Below, one piece after another: positions 1-14,245 of a stretch of DNA of 64,000 nucleotides. Position numbers and translations under genes: made by a program. The stretch is from NCBI GenBank assembly GCA_965153455.1, contig OZ234504.1:1364001-1428000 (forward strand), written 5' to 3'. Origin of the DNA: Sphagnum compactum (Eukaryota > Bryophyta > Sphagnopsida > Sphagnales). Each line of letters starts with the position of its first letter. The first letter of the stretch is position 1. A model generated the notes under the pieces. The model saw only the letters and a list, made by a program, of their open reading frames with translations. It did no database searches and was not told the origin of the DNA.

Positions 1-130
1 TGCATGAGGTCTGCAGCTGCTGCAACAACAACAAGACCTCGACTCTAGTTCTCAACTTTTGCAACCAACTTCCTCAATATAGTACTACTACTCTGCAGCA
101 GCAGCAGCAGAAGAAGAAGAAGTTGCTTAC

Positions 131-1686
<1,556 letters not shown>

Positions 1687-2214
1687 AACTACAAAGCTTG
1701 ATCACCACTTTACAGCAGCTGTTCTATCACGATCTTAAGTCAACTCTTCATCCAGAGATCAATGTTGTACAGCAGGAGCAAAACATGTGAAGCGAAAATC
1801 CGTAGCAAAGCACCTTGTGCCGGTCTGCAGCAGCTGGGTTGATGGGTGCATGCATATAGCTAGATCATCGAGGTGCGACATTTGCGAGACGAAGGAAGCA
1901 GTGCAGCTCGGCGCACCGGTAAATCAGTTAGGCAGTGCGATGGTCAGCTAGCGGCAACCGATGAGAGTCGATCGAGAGCGAGCCCATAGCTAGGCTCGCC
2001 CGAAAATCTTTCCACGGAATCTTGGGGTCAACGCTAATCGGCGCCGCTGCAGAGGAAACTGCGGCCTTGAGATCCGAATCCGACCCAGAGAATCTCCATT
2101 CGCTAGCTAGTCTAGTTACTGGAGGCTCCAATTAAGCGTCGGAAATCACGGCCACAAAGAAGCTAAGATTTATGGCGAGTTGGGTTGCATCATTTATGGC
2201 GAGCTGCTGCTTTC

Positions 2215-2760
2215 CTACTTTTCTTTTTCTTTTCTTGCTCAAGTTGTTTTTCCCTGAGTTTTGGCTTATTAGAGAGAAGCAAGATTTTTGGCGATTTGTG
2301 ACTTTCTTTTCCTTTTTTCTTTCTTTTTTGGGCTTAAGGTTTCTTTTCTTTTTTTCTTTTTTCTTTTTTCCCCCAAGGGCATTACACTAGGAGTACAGGC
2401 TGAACTGGAAAAAATATTCTTAGGGTTTTTTTGTTCCTGTTTTTGGGTTTTTTTTGTGTTATCTTCAGTATTTTTTTTCATTTTCATTTTATTTCCCATT
2501 TTGGTTTTTCGTGTTAACTTCAGTTTTTTATTCAAAAAAAATTAATCATGTTTTCTTTTTCTTGGTTTTTTTTGGGTTGTTTTTGGTTTTTTTTTTGTTT
2601 TGGGTTTTGTTCTCCTCTTTTTTTGTTTTTTGTTTTTTTAGGGTTTTGTGCTAGTTTGGGCTCTTTTTTTTCTTTTTTTTTTTGGGTTGTTTCTTTTTGT
2701 GGGGGGTTTTTTGGGGCTTTTATTGTTACTTTTCTTAATTATTTATTATTTCAAAAAAAA
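2215..2760. repeat. T/G-rich low-complexity tract
   Basis: Runs of T broken by GGG or C (such as TTTTTTGGGTTTTTT) continue for about 550 bases. The long open frames here encode only Phe/Leu/Ser/Val-rich low-complexity peptides and are not credible genes. Confidence 0.8.
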
Positions 2761-3544
2761 TTGTGCAAGATTTTTATTTATTTAATATTTACATCAGTTT
2801 TGCATCATTTTACACTTAATTTCCATTGCATAATTTATTACACTATGATGGAGAGAAAAGGAGAAGTGAATGATTTTATGTTTTTTAAAAAATGTTTGTC
2901 AAAATTTAGTGTAATATAATACATTTGCTTAGGCTTTTTCATTCTATTTTGTGTATGTTATGTTATGAAAAATGGAACAAGTTAATGGAAATGAAAATAG
3001 ACCAATACTTGAAATTTTCAACAATGAAATTGAAATGGATGAAGACCCAATCCAAGAAAAAATCTACATAAATCCCAAGTCTAGAAAAATTGGAAGAGTT
3101 GGAAGGTGCCTTTTAAATGAGATAATATGATGAAAATAACATTTTGTCCATTTTCATCAATTTATATGAAATCCTTTCATTTGTTTGAATTTATGAGGAT
3201 TTTCTTAGTCTTATTTTATTTTAAAAATTGATAACCCTCTTGAGAAAACCACTCAAAGATAATCACCAATTATTAACTTTGTGAGAATCACATGCTTGAG
3301 AACTGGCTTAAGAATTTAAAAAAATCAAAACCGGAAACCTTGGCAAGTTCTCTATAATATTGTTAACTGCAACATATTTAGCTCTAAGCTTTGGGGATCA
3401 CAGCAACCACTTGTGGATTCACAAGTCCAATTTCCTCGAAGAAGAAAAAAGTTCCGAGCACTGCACTTTCACATAGCAAACTGTACATGCTCTCTCCAAT
3501 CCAAAACAGCAACTGCAAGAGCATTTGTCATACTCTCAGTGCTT

Positions 3545-3910
3545 AACCCTCCCCGCACCACAGCAATCATCTTCAAGCAACCAGAAATGTAATAAAAAAC
3601 ACTTAAAAGCTCTTCGCACAACAGTAATCCATCTTCGACATGGACAAGGCACTTCACACAAAGCCATCAAGCCTCTTCAAGCAAAAACAATATTGTCATA
3701 CACAGTGCTCAGAACTCTTCGCACACCACCAATATTCTCATCAAAAAATTTACTCAGAACTCTTCACACAACAGCAAACCATCTTCAAGCAAACAGCAAT
3801 GTAATCAAAAGCACTTAAAGCTCTTCACACAACAGTAACCCATCTTCAAGGAAACAGTAATATCATCAAAAAACACTACACTCTTCACAGCATGACAGCA
3901 AAACAGATTG
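3545..3910. repeat. Degenerate ~60-bp tandem repeat
   Basis: The phrases CTCTTCACACAACAGTAA and CCATCTTCAAGCAAACAG recur every 55-65 bases with many substitutions, for example near 3609, 3710, 3762, 3820 and 3880. It appears to be an old minisatellite. Open frames crossing it look like by-products. Confidence 0.6.
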
Positions 3911-4741
3911 GTATCCTCCAGTGGCAGATTCTCTCCCTCTCTGTGTGTGTGCCTGGAAGACAACAAAATTTGGGAAGAAGACACAGTAACCACAGCTGCA
4001 ACCCCAACTGAGATGACGTAGCTAATATGGCATTTTGATTCCTCACCAGAGACCCTTAGTATTTCCATCTTCTCTTCTTCTCAAAACTATCAAATGCAAT
4101 CTCAAGAGAGAGGCATTTGTAATGAACTCTCAACCTCCTTTGCAGCAGTTCAAAGAAGAAATGGGTAGAACATTCAATGACATAGCTAGGATAAATTATT
4201 CACAATGGCTGCCACATTGCCGATCAGAATTTCAGTGGACAGACAAGGTGCAGCAGAAAGGAATCTCGCACAGTGTTCGTGCACACACATGACAGTGCAG
4301 CTTTAGTTACGTAATACCACTGCCATCCTTGTCTTTTCATGTAACCATTAGTGGGCCAGAAATCTTGAGTTCTGAGCATTATCTCTGTGAGCAACTAGCT
4401 GCAGGTAGTACATGCTTTCCTATCACTATGTATCTACAACTCATCTGGAAAAATAAATGCTCAGTTGCTGAGTAAAGTCCAACCAAAAATCTTCCAATCT
4501 AGGCAGATACTCTTTATGTGATGCTTTCAGAAGTGAAGAACAATCTTCCATATACCATGTTGTTGCTCAAAAGACGGATACGCAAAGTGGCCAGGCAGTT
4601 GTTCCCACAATTCCGAGCATGATCAGTTGATCCAGACTTAACGTAAGTTTAGTCTAGTGTTCCTCTGACATGTGCATCATCGCTATGTACTGAGGAATGA
4701 CAGAAAGAGAGGGATATGGTATAGACCATGTTGCACCTCCT

Positions 4742-7700
4742 TCACTGAGTGGAAGCTGTAGATCCACCAACCCCCATCTTCCTTCCTAATACAGCAAGCT
4801 GTTCCAAGAACTCCCTTCCTGATAAGACATCAGTTGCACCATAGATGATGGTCTTTATCGGTTGTTGTCGCTGTGCAAATTCTTGCAAACTTCCATACTC
4901 AAGATAATTGCCCCCACCTATCATAAACACAATGGCCTCCTTGAATGGCCCCTTTGCAACACTCCCAATGCCTGCACTACCTTTTGGAGCTCTTGGATCA
5001 AACACAAGGTATGAATCTGTCTCTGGCGTGGGCTTTGCCTCCATCAGACTCTCTACTGCCCGTGTCAGGGCCATTTGACGCCCACCCGAGAGAAGATTTT
5101 TCACTCCAGCTGTGATAGAACTAAGTGCCTGCTCATAAAACTTTTCACCCCACCCTCCAAGGTTGGATCTGCTTGCTGCCTGAGCTGATGAGAGAGACAC
5201 AATTAATGACTTTATCCTCTTCACATACAAAAATGCAGAAAGATCAATGTCAGCTTCCCGTAGCGCTCCTTCAACAGCCTCCACTTCAGCTGCAGGAGTA
5301 GTTTCAACACCCAGTAAGTATACCACAGCCAATCGCAACTTATCCTCCTTGCTTCCCTTGCCTTTGAGAAGGGCCAAAAGACCTTTATCAACACTGCCTT
5401 TGCTTAGCATCTCATCCTCCATGGAACAGAAGCCATCCAGGGATCGTGACTTGATCTCACCCAGCAGGGCTGTGGCAATGTTGGTATGCTTATCAATGAT
5501 CCGTTTTCTCTCAGTCAGCTCTGGCAATGAATTCACAGCATTCATCAAATGCTTTGTGTTGCCCACCATATCAATCTCACCAAAATCTCCCTCATTGCTA
5601 CCCCCGGTCTTCCTATTCACCTCCTCCACATTCTGCTTGTACCTGTATACCAACTTCCAATCAGTCTATTGGGCCTGATTTCAACCTTCATTACGTTGAA
5701 CAAATGTCCAAACCCTACATGACAAACTGGCCCCAATTTTCAGATGACCTGCATGAGACTAAACCTTTGTTGCCTATCCTCCTCTGCAAGAGAACATAGC
5801 ACATGTGCAAGGATAACAAGCTCTCAAACCCACCAACAGGATCCTCACAAAAGTGCCATAATTCCAAGTCGTACAAAGATACTACAAGATGACTTGTTGT
5901 CAATGAGGATTTAATAACCTAAGACACAAGCTTCACAACTGCAAAAACCAGTTTTCAGTTTAACAATGAGGACTTCAGTTATACACTCCCAATGACAGTT
6001 TAATGATGAAAGATTTGTACAACAGTATGAACAGTGAACCTGTTTAGCTGGATTTCAACTTCCTCGGCCACCTTGGGGAAGGGGGCATTCCCATTCGCAA
6101 CCCAAAAGGAATCTGTGTCATCAAGCTCATATGACTTTCCTCCACGATTTCCTTTTGCACCAGCACTCGCAGCCTCACCTTGTACACTAACCCGATTCAG
6201 CTTCATTCCCAACACATCATGCACCAGAGGACGGTAGCTCCACACATGCTGCACTGCTACTGACAGCTCAAAGTTGCGGTCAAACAGACACAACACTGGG
6301 CGTTGGAATGATGTACCCATGTGGCCTGCCTCTGTGAAGAGATTGTTTCTTGACACCAGATGGTCCCGTAACCGTGTGTCCAGAAGAGAAGCCACCATCT
6401 CTGCTGGTCCACCCCTGCCATCATCCCCAAACAACATTTCTTACTCCATCAATGTTCAGTGTCATGAATGAGAATAACAGTGGATTCAAATGCCAAGATG
6501 GAACCTTTACCAACAACTATGCCAGCTACATATCTTTCAGATTGCAGAGAAATCTCCACAACAGAACTTCAAAGGTAACAGGAAAATGAGTGTGGTCATA
6601 ACCTCATGAGAGTCACTCACAAAGTGTCAGACCATCACCTCCATCACAAATAGCAGTGACAAGCTGCCGAGACTCCCATTGACAGCTTCATCAGCTCCCA
6701 ACAGTGGGTATAGATTAGAATATAATCCACCAAATATTCTGGGCATACAAAATCTGCATCCTGAGTATGTCGCATTTCCAGAAGCAATGAGAAAATTGAG
6801 TTATAATGTTGGCTAATGCTCAAGAGACCTAGCTAAATTGTGTCTATTACAGAGCATTACTTGTTCCAGCCCAGCAGGACTGTCAGTGAGAAGTTGTACC
6901 AGGGGGATACAACGTCTCTCAAAGATAAGAAACATAAGACTTGGATCTACAGACCTTTAGGTTCTGTATCTTAGCCTACCCTAATGCAGAGTGTCTTGAG
7001 AGGAAAAACTGTTCAACCTTGATAGACCAGATAATAACTATCCCTTCTAATAACCATAAAAAAATGGAAGCCCGCACATTGCACAACCTGGCTACAAGAC
7101 ATGAAAATGAGATAGTACCTGGCACAGCGAATCACAGGAACAACTCCTAATGTTGCAAGTACAGAGAAAAGCCCATTGGCAATGCCTTCGATCACAGCTT
7201 CTACATCATGGTCTTGCGCAGCTGGATCATTGAGCTGCACATATGCTTGGGGCTGTGCCAGCGAAAACATGGCGGTTTCAAGCGTCACAAATTCCAGATA
7301 CTGGTCATAGACTTTTGCAATGCGATGCAAGCAGTCACCCTTCAGTGTACCTGTGGCCAGCTCCTCCAGAAGTGGACGTGCAAGAGATGATGAGAAATTG
7401 AGATGGAAGGTTTCATAAATACCCCTCGTAGCATCAATGATTATCCTCTGAATGTTTGCTTGTGAAGGTTGAACAAAATAAATTGCCGGCACATCAGGAA
7501 TGTTTTGGCGCTCATTCTCCAGCATAAGGTACAGAGTGATACCATGCTTGCGCAGGTCGGCTACTCTGATCAGTGGAGACAAAAGATCACGGCAGAATCG
7601 ATCCAAGATCAATACCTTATAAACCTCCTCATCAGCTGTGCCCCCAGTTACCACTGGATGATTCAAATTCAACATCCTCACCACAGCGTCTGCAAAAGTA

Positions 7701-8224
7701 ACAACACAATGGAATATAACATTGTTCAGCATTTGAGGACCAGATAGCAAAGGTGTATGTGAGAGAGTCAAGGGAAAAAAACCCTAAAAACCACAAGCAA
7801 TTCACTTTCTTCTTGTTGGAGCTTCCAAAATCTACTAGACTAATACAGTAAACAAGAGACACCAATGGCGCACATCTGCAAGTCATGAAGGGATACATCG
7901 CCTTCACGCTCTCATAGCATCACTGTTACCTTTCCCCCCTGATGACCTAATCCTTTGAGTCTTGAATATGTGAAACCCTGGTTACAGATCTAGATGCGTA
8001 ACAACGTAGGACGCCATCGTTAAGAGGAAAAGAAGAAGGAGATTTAGAGAAGCATTAAAGACCAAAATGACAATCTCTTTTGTATCTGTGCTTATAAAGA
8101 AAAAAGTGGGGAGCAAACAGAAGCAAAACAAGAGGAGGCTTTGTTTAGATGTGTTTTAGCTACAAAAACAAACATGGATTCATCGCGTCTCACCCATCTG
8201 CTTTTGCCGAAGCGAGAGCGCCAT
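4742..8224 (-). CDS. SLY1: SLY1, Sec1/Munc18 family vesicle-fusion protein
   Basis: Complete SM-family protein that binds syntaxin-5-type SNAREs and controls ER-Golgi and intra-Golgi vesicle fusion. Four exons from right to left: 8194-8224 (31 nt), 7119-7689, 6040-6414 and 4742-5642, with GT-AG introns of phases 1, 2 and 2. The joined frame is 625 aa, nearly the same as Arabidopsis SLY1 as I remember it (about 624). Recognisable blocks in order: MALSLRQKQ at the start; VVRMLNLNHPV; YKVLILDRFCRDLLSPL; DLRKHGITLYLMLE; DVPAIYFVQPSQANIQRII; TFHLNFSSS; DQYLEFVTLE; LFSVLATLGVVPVIRCA; GGPAEMVASLLD; PVLCLFDRNFELSV; YRPLVHDVLGMKLN; YKQNVEEVNRKTGG; LPELTERKRIIDKHTN; and near the C terminus EAIVFMIGGGNYLEYGSLQEF. 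The start is set by the short first exon, which matches the family N terminus and is in phase with exon 2. No defects seen. Confidence 0.96.
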
Positions 8225-8614
8225 CTTTGCTGGAGAAGAGCGTGACAAGGCGACAGACAAAAACCCAAAGACAAAAATGTTGATCAGAGCCACGCGGAGG
8301 AAGAAAAAGAAGAAGAGGAAGATGACCAGAGCGCCATCGCTGCGACGGCCATGGCGTGCGTCCTCCGCAGAGCACCAAGGCATTGGGCACGAACGGGTGT
8401 CTTTCTCAACCCGGGTAGATAACCGCAGGGTATATGTTGGGACCCAGTGCAAGGGCCATGTCCTCCTTTTCTTCCTTTCTTTTCTTTTTTTTTTCCTTTT
8501 TTTCTTTTGCCCCACCAAAATTCAAATTTCTCCTTGAATTGGTGAATTATTTATTTAGTTTTACTAAATTAAATATGTTTTCTTTCAAATTCTATCTCTT
8601 GGGATGCCCTTTTG

Positions 8615-9060
8615 AATGTGTAAATTATCTCTTTATTTCCACTCCCAATTATTGGTCCCTTTGAAATGTTGAATAATATTTTTATTTCATATCCTAATTG
8701 TTGGGTCCCTCTAAATGTGTGAATGATGTTTCATTTAAAATCCAAATTCTTGGGTGCTTTTGAAATTTGAATAATTAATTTGAAATTTTTAAATTTCCTA
8801 TCGTGATTCTTGGACCTTTAAATGTGTAAATTATATCCTATTTCCAATCCCATTATTGGTCCCTTTGAATGTTGAATAATATTTTTTTATTTCATATCCT
8901 ACTTGTTGGGTCCCTCTAAATGTGTAAATGATGTTTCATTTAAAATCCAAATTCTTGGGTGTTTTTGAAATTTGAATGATTAATTATAATTTATTTCCTA
9001 TTGTGATTCTTGGACCATTAAATGTGTAAATTATATCCTACTTCCAATCCCAATTCTTCA
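8615..9060. repeat. ~206-bp direct duplication, about 2.2 copies
   Basis: A unit starting AATGTGTAAATTAT, followed by ATTGGTCCCTTTGAA, TTGGGTCCCTCTAAATGTGT and GATTCTTGGACC, occurs at about 8615 and again at 8821. A third partial copy starts near 9022. The copies differ by scattered substitutions and small indels. Confidence 0.8.
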
Positions 9061-9840
9061 ACTTTTGTGTAGGGTAATGTGTAAGGAATATGGAGTTCTA
9101 GAAGGCTTAGCCAAGGAAAAAAAAAATTAATAGGGGGAAAAATAATAATAATAATACAAAGCAACTCAAAAAACAAAATGCCCACTCCTATAAGGGTTTA
9201 GTTTTTCAACACTTCCCATGAGATTTTTTATGCTCTATAAACATACCTCCAAATACACTAAGAAAAATCTCAAAGGTTTTTACGATGTGTAATTATGTGT
9301 ATCCTATTTTAAACCCTAATTCTTAGAGCTTTTGAATGTGTGTTTTATGCCCACAACCATGACGAAATTGAACTTCTCTACCAAAATTGGAAGTCTTTAT
9401 TTGTTGAACTACCAATATGTTTAAGTAAGTCAATAAACTTTCAATATTTTTTTGAATTTGTCTATTTATGTTCACGCCTTTTACAACTTTGTTTCAACTT
9501 GATTATTATTTTATTTTATTTTATTGTCATCGCCATCCACTTATGATGGGTTGACAATTGTGGTGTTGTCATTTACCATTTAAAAGGTTAAGGTGAACGA
9601 ATATGTAATTGATTGTTTGATTCTCAAACCAAATCAAGTAATTATAACAAAAAGAAATTGTAGAATTTATGTCAACGTCATTTTTCCATGATCCCTTTTT
9701 TTTAAGGAATTTTTTTTAATTTCTTAGGGTTCAATTCATTATGAACATGTTCTAGATATTTCATTTGTTTGGGATGAATGCTCAGGAACTCTATGATTCT
9801 AATTTTAATTTTTAATTTTTAAGATTATATAAACATGTTG

Positions 9841-9957
9841 TTTAAGTATAGGGTGAAGCATCCTCACATGGGTGTTCCAGGTCTTGTAAAATGTCATCCT
9901 CATTTTACAAAACCTCAATATTGGAACATCCATGTGAAGATGCCTCACCCTATTTAA
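9841..9957. repeat. Long imperfect inverted repeat (hairpin element)
   Basis: The left arm (TTTAAGTATAGGGTGAAGCA onward, 9841-9893) is complementary over about 50 bases to the right arm ending at CACCCTATTTAAA (9905-9957), with roughly 80% match by eye. This could be a foldback MITE or an evolving small-RNA hairpin. No coding sequence is present. Confidence 0.7.
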
Positions 9958-10399
9958 AGCACTGGAAAGAAATTTCTATTTATGATGCATTATCTACGTC
10001 TTGTTAATTTGAAAACAAGATACAATGGTTCATGCCATTTGTATGCATGAACAAACTTCACATAAGTTTTGTTCATGTTTTTTATTATGTTTTTCTTTTT
10101 TCTTTTGTTTTTATTGTGATTTTGCATTTCGATGTAATGAATTTCATACATGTTTTCCATGGTGCATATTGTTAATAAATTGATGAATGTTCAATGTTGA
10201 TTTCTATCTATGTAACATTCATATAATTAAAAACATAAGTAATCTATGTGATGTTATTAAGAGAGACATATTAAGACAGAAACGTGTGAGAATTATTGTT
10301 GTTCAATCTCTTAAGAAACACATCATAAGGTTTCCTAGCCTTGATCTTTCAATGCAAAGTGTTGCATTTGGTGATCCATTTGATTTGAAAATTTCATAG

Positions 10400-12000
10400 C
10401 TTGTTATAAAATTACAGTCTAATCATATTATTGTTCCACTTTTTATCACAATTGATTCACAATTTGCTAATACACCTACACTTTCAATCGCATTTGGTTC
10501 ATCATCAGTTGTAAATGATGTGTTGTATAATCTCTCTATTGAAAATGATACCTTACAGTTGATGATGTTGTTAGTGTCAAGAGCACAAAGGTTTTGAATT
10601 CCTCTTCAAGAGTTGAAACCAAATTAAGCAAATTATATCAACTTCTGAATGCAACTTTTGAAAATCCTTTCTTCATGTGGGAGATGAACTTATGGAATTT
10701 GAATTAGAGGATGAGGAAAAAGAGAGTAAAATTATTGTTCATGATGTTGTTCAAAAGGATATTGGGAGGTTGTCATGTAGATTTCAAGATCTAGACCTTG
10801 TTGAACTCCAAAATGTTTTGAAAAGGGGGCTACGAAAATTCTAAGTAATCAAAGACATGGTTGAAAATGCTCTTAAAAAATTTCATAAACATTGCAGTTA
10901 TTGAACTGATTTTGATATTAATGACCTTTCTAAACAAAAAGATCTTGCTCCTTTTGTGGATATGTTAACTATTTTCATGTTTCAAATGATCAAACAAGAC
11001 AACAATCTCTATCTTCCACAATGATCTCAAATATGTTATATGACATTGGTCGATTCCTACGAATTAGACAAAAACAACTTATTGTTGAAATAGATGTAAC
11101 ACCAAGACTAAAGTTCAACATTTTAACTAATGTTTGTTACCACAAAATGAAACCGGTTGCTGATGAAGTTGTCATGTAATCCATCAAAGCTAGTTTGGGC
11201 CACACAGTAGCACAAAACCATATCCTAACATTGGAGCAAGTGGCCTTGATGTTAGCATCTAACCAATGGTCTTTGAAAATTTTCCGAACATTGAACAATA
11301 AATTCATATATCTTTGCACTCGGTCTTTTTTCATTTGAGTTGCCTAGGAATGGGATAGTAGATGATGTGGACTTTCCCTAGATGTTGATAGTTCAAGAAA
11401 AAATTTGTGACACAATTCGTCTCCATAAAAAAATTGGAAAATTGATGTTAATTGTTGTGGAATGAAAAACCAATGACCAACTATTGATTGTCCAGATCAT
11501 CTAATTATATAAAATACATGGAGCTAATAAAACATGAACATGTTTGGTCAAAAAAAGAACCAAGACCACATCCGATGTTTCTAAAACCAAAAAGATTGAT
11601 CAAACCATTTGATGATGTTTGGTTCTCAAAGACAACTATGGGAAGAAACACAATAGCATTTATGTAGTTGATTACTGCAAACATTAAAGAGCTGAAAGGC
11701 AAACGAATTACCAAAGATAGGTCATGCGACTAACATTACACATATGGAACAAATGTTACTACTTGTGGAATACAACATGGAAAGAATGGGTCATAGAGAT
11801 GTAAAAGTTATAGTAAGTACAATCAAACTAATAAGAAGATTATTGATTGGACATTGCACTGCATAGTCAAAAGGGAAACTTTTCATGGAAAGAATCTCAC
11901 TTACCAAAAGGTCTTTGATCAAGAGACTAACAAACATCAAGTCATAGAAGTATTGATCTACCTAATTTAAATTAAAATTTCATAGATTATTTTTTTGATT
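10400..12000 (+). pseudogene. Decayed coding tract of unknown family
   Basis: Several frames on the plus strand read as protein-like stretches broken by stops and frameshifts, such as EFELEDEEKESKIIVHDVV, KDIGRLSCRFQDLDLVELQN, FVDMLTIFMFQMIKQDN, VAQNHILTLEQVALMLASN and HMEQMLLLVEYNMERMGHRD. The composition (acidic/Lys mixture, few low-complexity runs) differs from the surrounding AT-rich DNA. I do not recognise the family; a transposon-derived or host pseudogene is equally possible. Confidence 0.35.
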
Positions 12001-13840
12001 GTTGAAGTGAAATTTGAAAAATAAAATAAAACTTCAAAGGACACTAAATCTATTATTGTCTACCTCTTAACAAGAAACCAAAATGAAGGATGTTGAACAC
12101 CTTCAATATGGAATATAATGTGTGTACTAATGTTTATATACCTACTCCTTAAGAAGAGAAGGAAGTTACATTTCTAATGTTTGACACAAAATTCTAAGAA
12201 AGTCCTATTGGTTTGAAAACCATTTCTGATTTTATTGAAAAGCATGAATAGTTCATAGCAAAGAAGAAAATTCTTGAAGAACCACCATTTATTGTAATTA
12301 AGGATTCACATGCAAGTTCCAATAACCAAATTAATCATCAATTTCACAACTATCAAAATATGAAATTGATGTTTTTGGATCCAACAACAATTGCTTCCCT
12401 TTTGAAGGATATCAAACTGCTTAATGTTGTTATGATCATGCAAAATTTCAAGAACAATTCTTCAAAATGATTCATTACTTTGTGATAGCTAACAAAAGAT
12501 TCAAGTTGTAAAACATAGGGAAGTAGATGATTGTTTGAAAGATTAGATTGCTTGTGGCTTTTTGTGAACAATAAAGCAAGGAGCTTAAACAAAGTATGTA
12601 GAAATTGATTGCAATTTGACGGCCATTTCAATAGAATAAATTCATGGTGATTTCAAAGAACACCAAAACCATTTTGCTTTGTTGTATATGTTCATTTGAT
12701 GCAAGAATTTCATGGAAGCTACTTGATCAATCTTTTGTTTTTTTGGAAAATTTCCACAATGTGGCAACAAATGTTTATGGAACAATTGCAAGTTTCTGAT
12801 TTTCCAATGGAATTATGACTAAATTATTTTTTTGTTGACATTTATTACCATTTTTTCCAATCTCGCAAATTTAACCAAAAAAACCAATGCACCTTGATCC
12901 TCTAATTTAAAGCTTGCACTTGAACAAAATATTGAGAAGAATCAAGATGTCTTGGTGTAGAAAAAATGATGCATAAAGAAAAATTAATTAATTATAAAGA
13001 CAAAAGGTAAAGAAACTTTTCCTTATGAAAAAAATCCCCCCATTTCAAGTTGATTATATATTACAAGACCTAAGGATCTTACAAAAATGCTTTACAAGGT
13101 GCATTTCCTCTATGTAATCCGCCCCCTAAACACAATGGAAATTTCTTTCGAATGTTTTATAGAAAACATGATTATGTGTGACAATGATTGATTTCATTCC
13201 TTGTATACATTTTTACATTCCAAGGAGTAGTGATACTTAATAATTCAAATGAATCATATGTTGAAAGTAATAAATCCATTCATTTGATAAGAGGTGTTAA
13301 GGCTTTAAGAAATTGTGAATGTGCCTTAAAGGAATCATGCTTTGGACAATATGGATTAGCACAAAATTTAAAAATTATATTATTTGTATAAACATCAAAC
13401 AAGCAAAACAATTGATTTGAACAAATTCTAGGTAATCTCAAATTAGGTTGGCAACACACTTCAAAATACCAATAGGTTCCCTTTTGTCATAATTGGTTTT
13501 TACAAGATTTTAAAAATTGATTGAGGACTTATTTTCCCCTTTGTACACATGATGAACTTTGAAGATTAGATAGTGTCATCATTTGCCTAATAGGAATGGT
13601 TTCATTAATTAGTAAGCTTTTTTTTTCCCCAATGCTCAAGGTCATGGCACTTGCCTTGTCATTTCGGGTTTGTTGTTTTCTTTTCTTTTACAATGAATTG
13701 TTTCCTCAATTAAGCCAAAACAAAAAATGATTCAATGAAAAATTTGTTAAATATTAAATTCACATTGCTATGGGCTAAATTTCTAATTTTGTTCTTCAAG
13801 AAAATTAGCAAATGGTGTAACATTTTGAATGTGATCAAAC

Positions 13841-13877
13841 CTTGGGTAGTTGAACTTTAGTTCAAACTTTACCCAAG
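13841..13877. repeat. Short inverted repeat
   Basis: CTTGGGTAGTTGAACT and AGTTCAAACTTTACCCAAG face each other with a two-base loop and small internal mismatches. It is probably a transposon end or a chance hairpin. Confidence 0.4.
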
Positions 13878-14066
13878 ATGAAATGCTAAAAGTAGTGTTG
13901 GGCAATTATATTACCCATCATTTTTTCCTTTAGGGTAGGATGTAGATATGAATAAATTTTAAGTTTTAGGATTAAGGTTCAAGTACCCATACCCACCACC
14001 ACCACCCTCCCCCCCCATCATATACCCTATTTTACCTTAAAATATTTTACCTTAAAATAGGAACAC

Positions 14067-14245
14067 CCTACTACCTTAGCAATTTCAACACTAATTATAT
14101 ATATTTTTAAGTGCTGAAAATAACAAAAAAAACATTCTTTCAATTTTTAAAAAATTGTGGAAGAAAATATTGAAACATCAAAAATATTCTATTTGTTGAA
14201 ATTAAAATTTCTAAATTAACATGTGTCAAATGCCAAAATATTATG
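14067..14245. mobile_element. Decayed MITE, relative of the element at 39.7 kb
   Basis: The sequence CTACCTTAGCAATTTCAACAC and the following ATTATAT block align by eye with the left end of the 39707-39908 element. The right part (ATATTCTATTTGTTGAAAT, then TCAAATGCCAAAATATTATG) aligns with its right end. Both ends have drifted, so the terminal repeats are poor. No protein is encoded. Confidence 0.55.

Larger units (their letters stand above)
1687..4741. other. Intergenic region between GH9 and SLY1 genes
   Basis: This stretch should contain the GH9 promoter (1687-2160, moderate GC) and the SLY1 3' flank (about 4300-4741). In between are a T-rich low-complexity tract and a degenerate tandem repeat, listed separately. 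No other convincing coding exon was seen. Confidence 0.5.

Noticed and set aside
2172-2919. Several open frames of 66-123 codons on both strands
   Set aside because: They lie in T-rich low-complexity DNA and encode Phe- or Lys-rich runs with no domain or splice logic.
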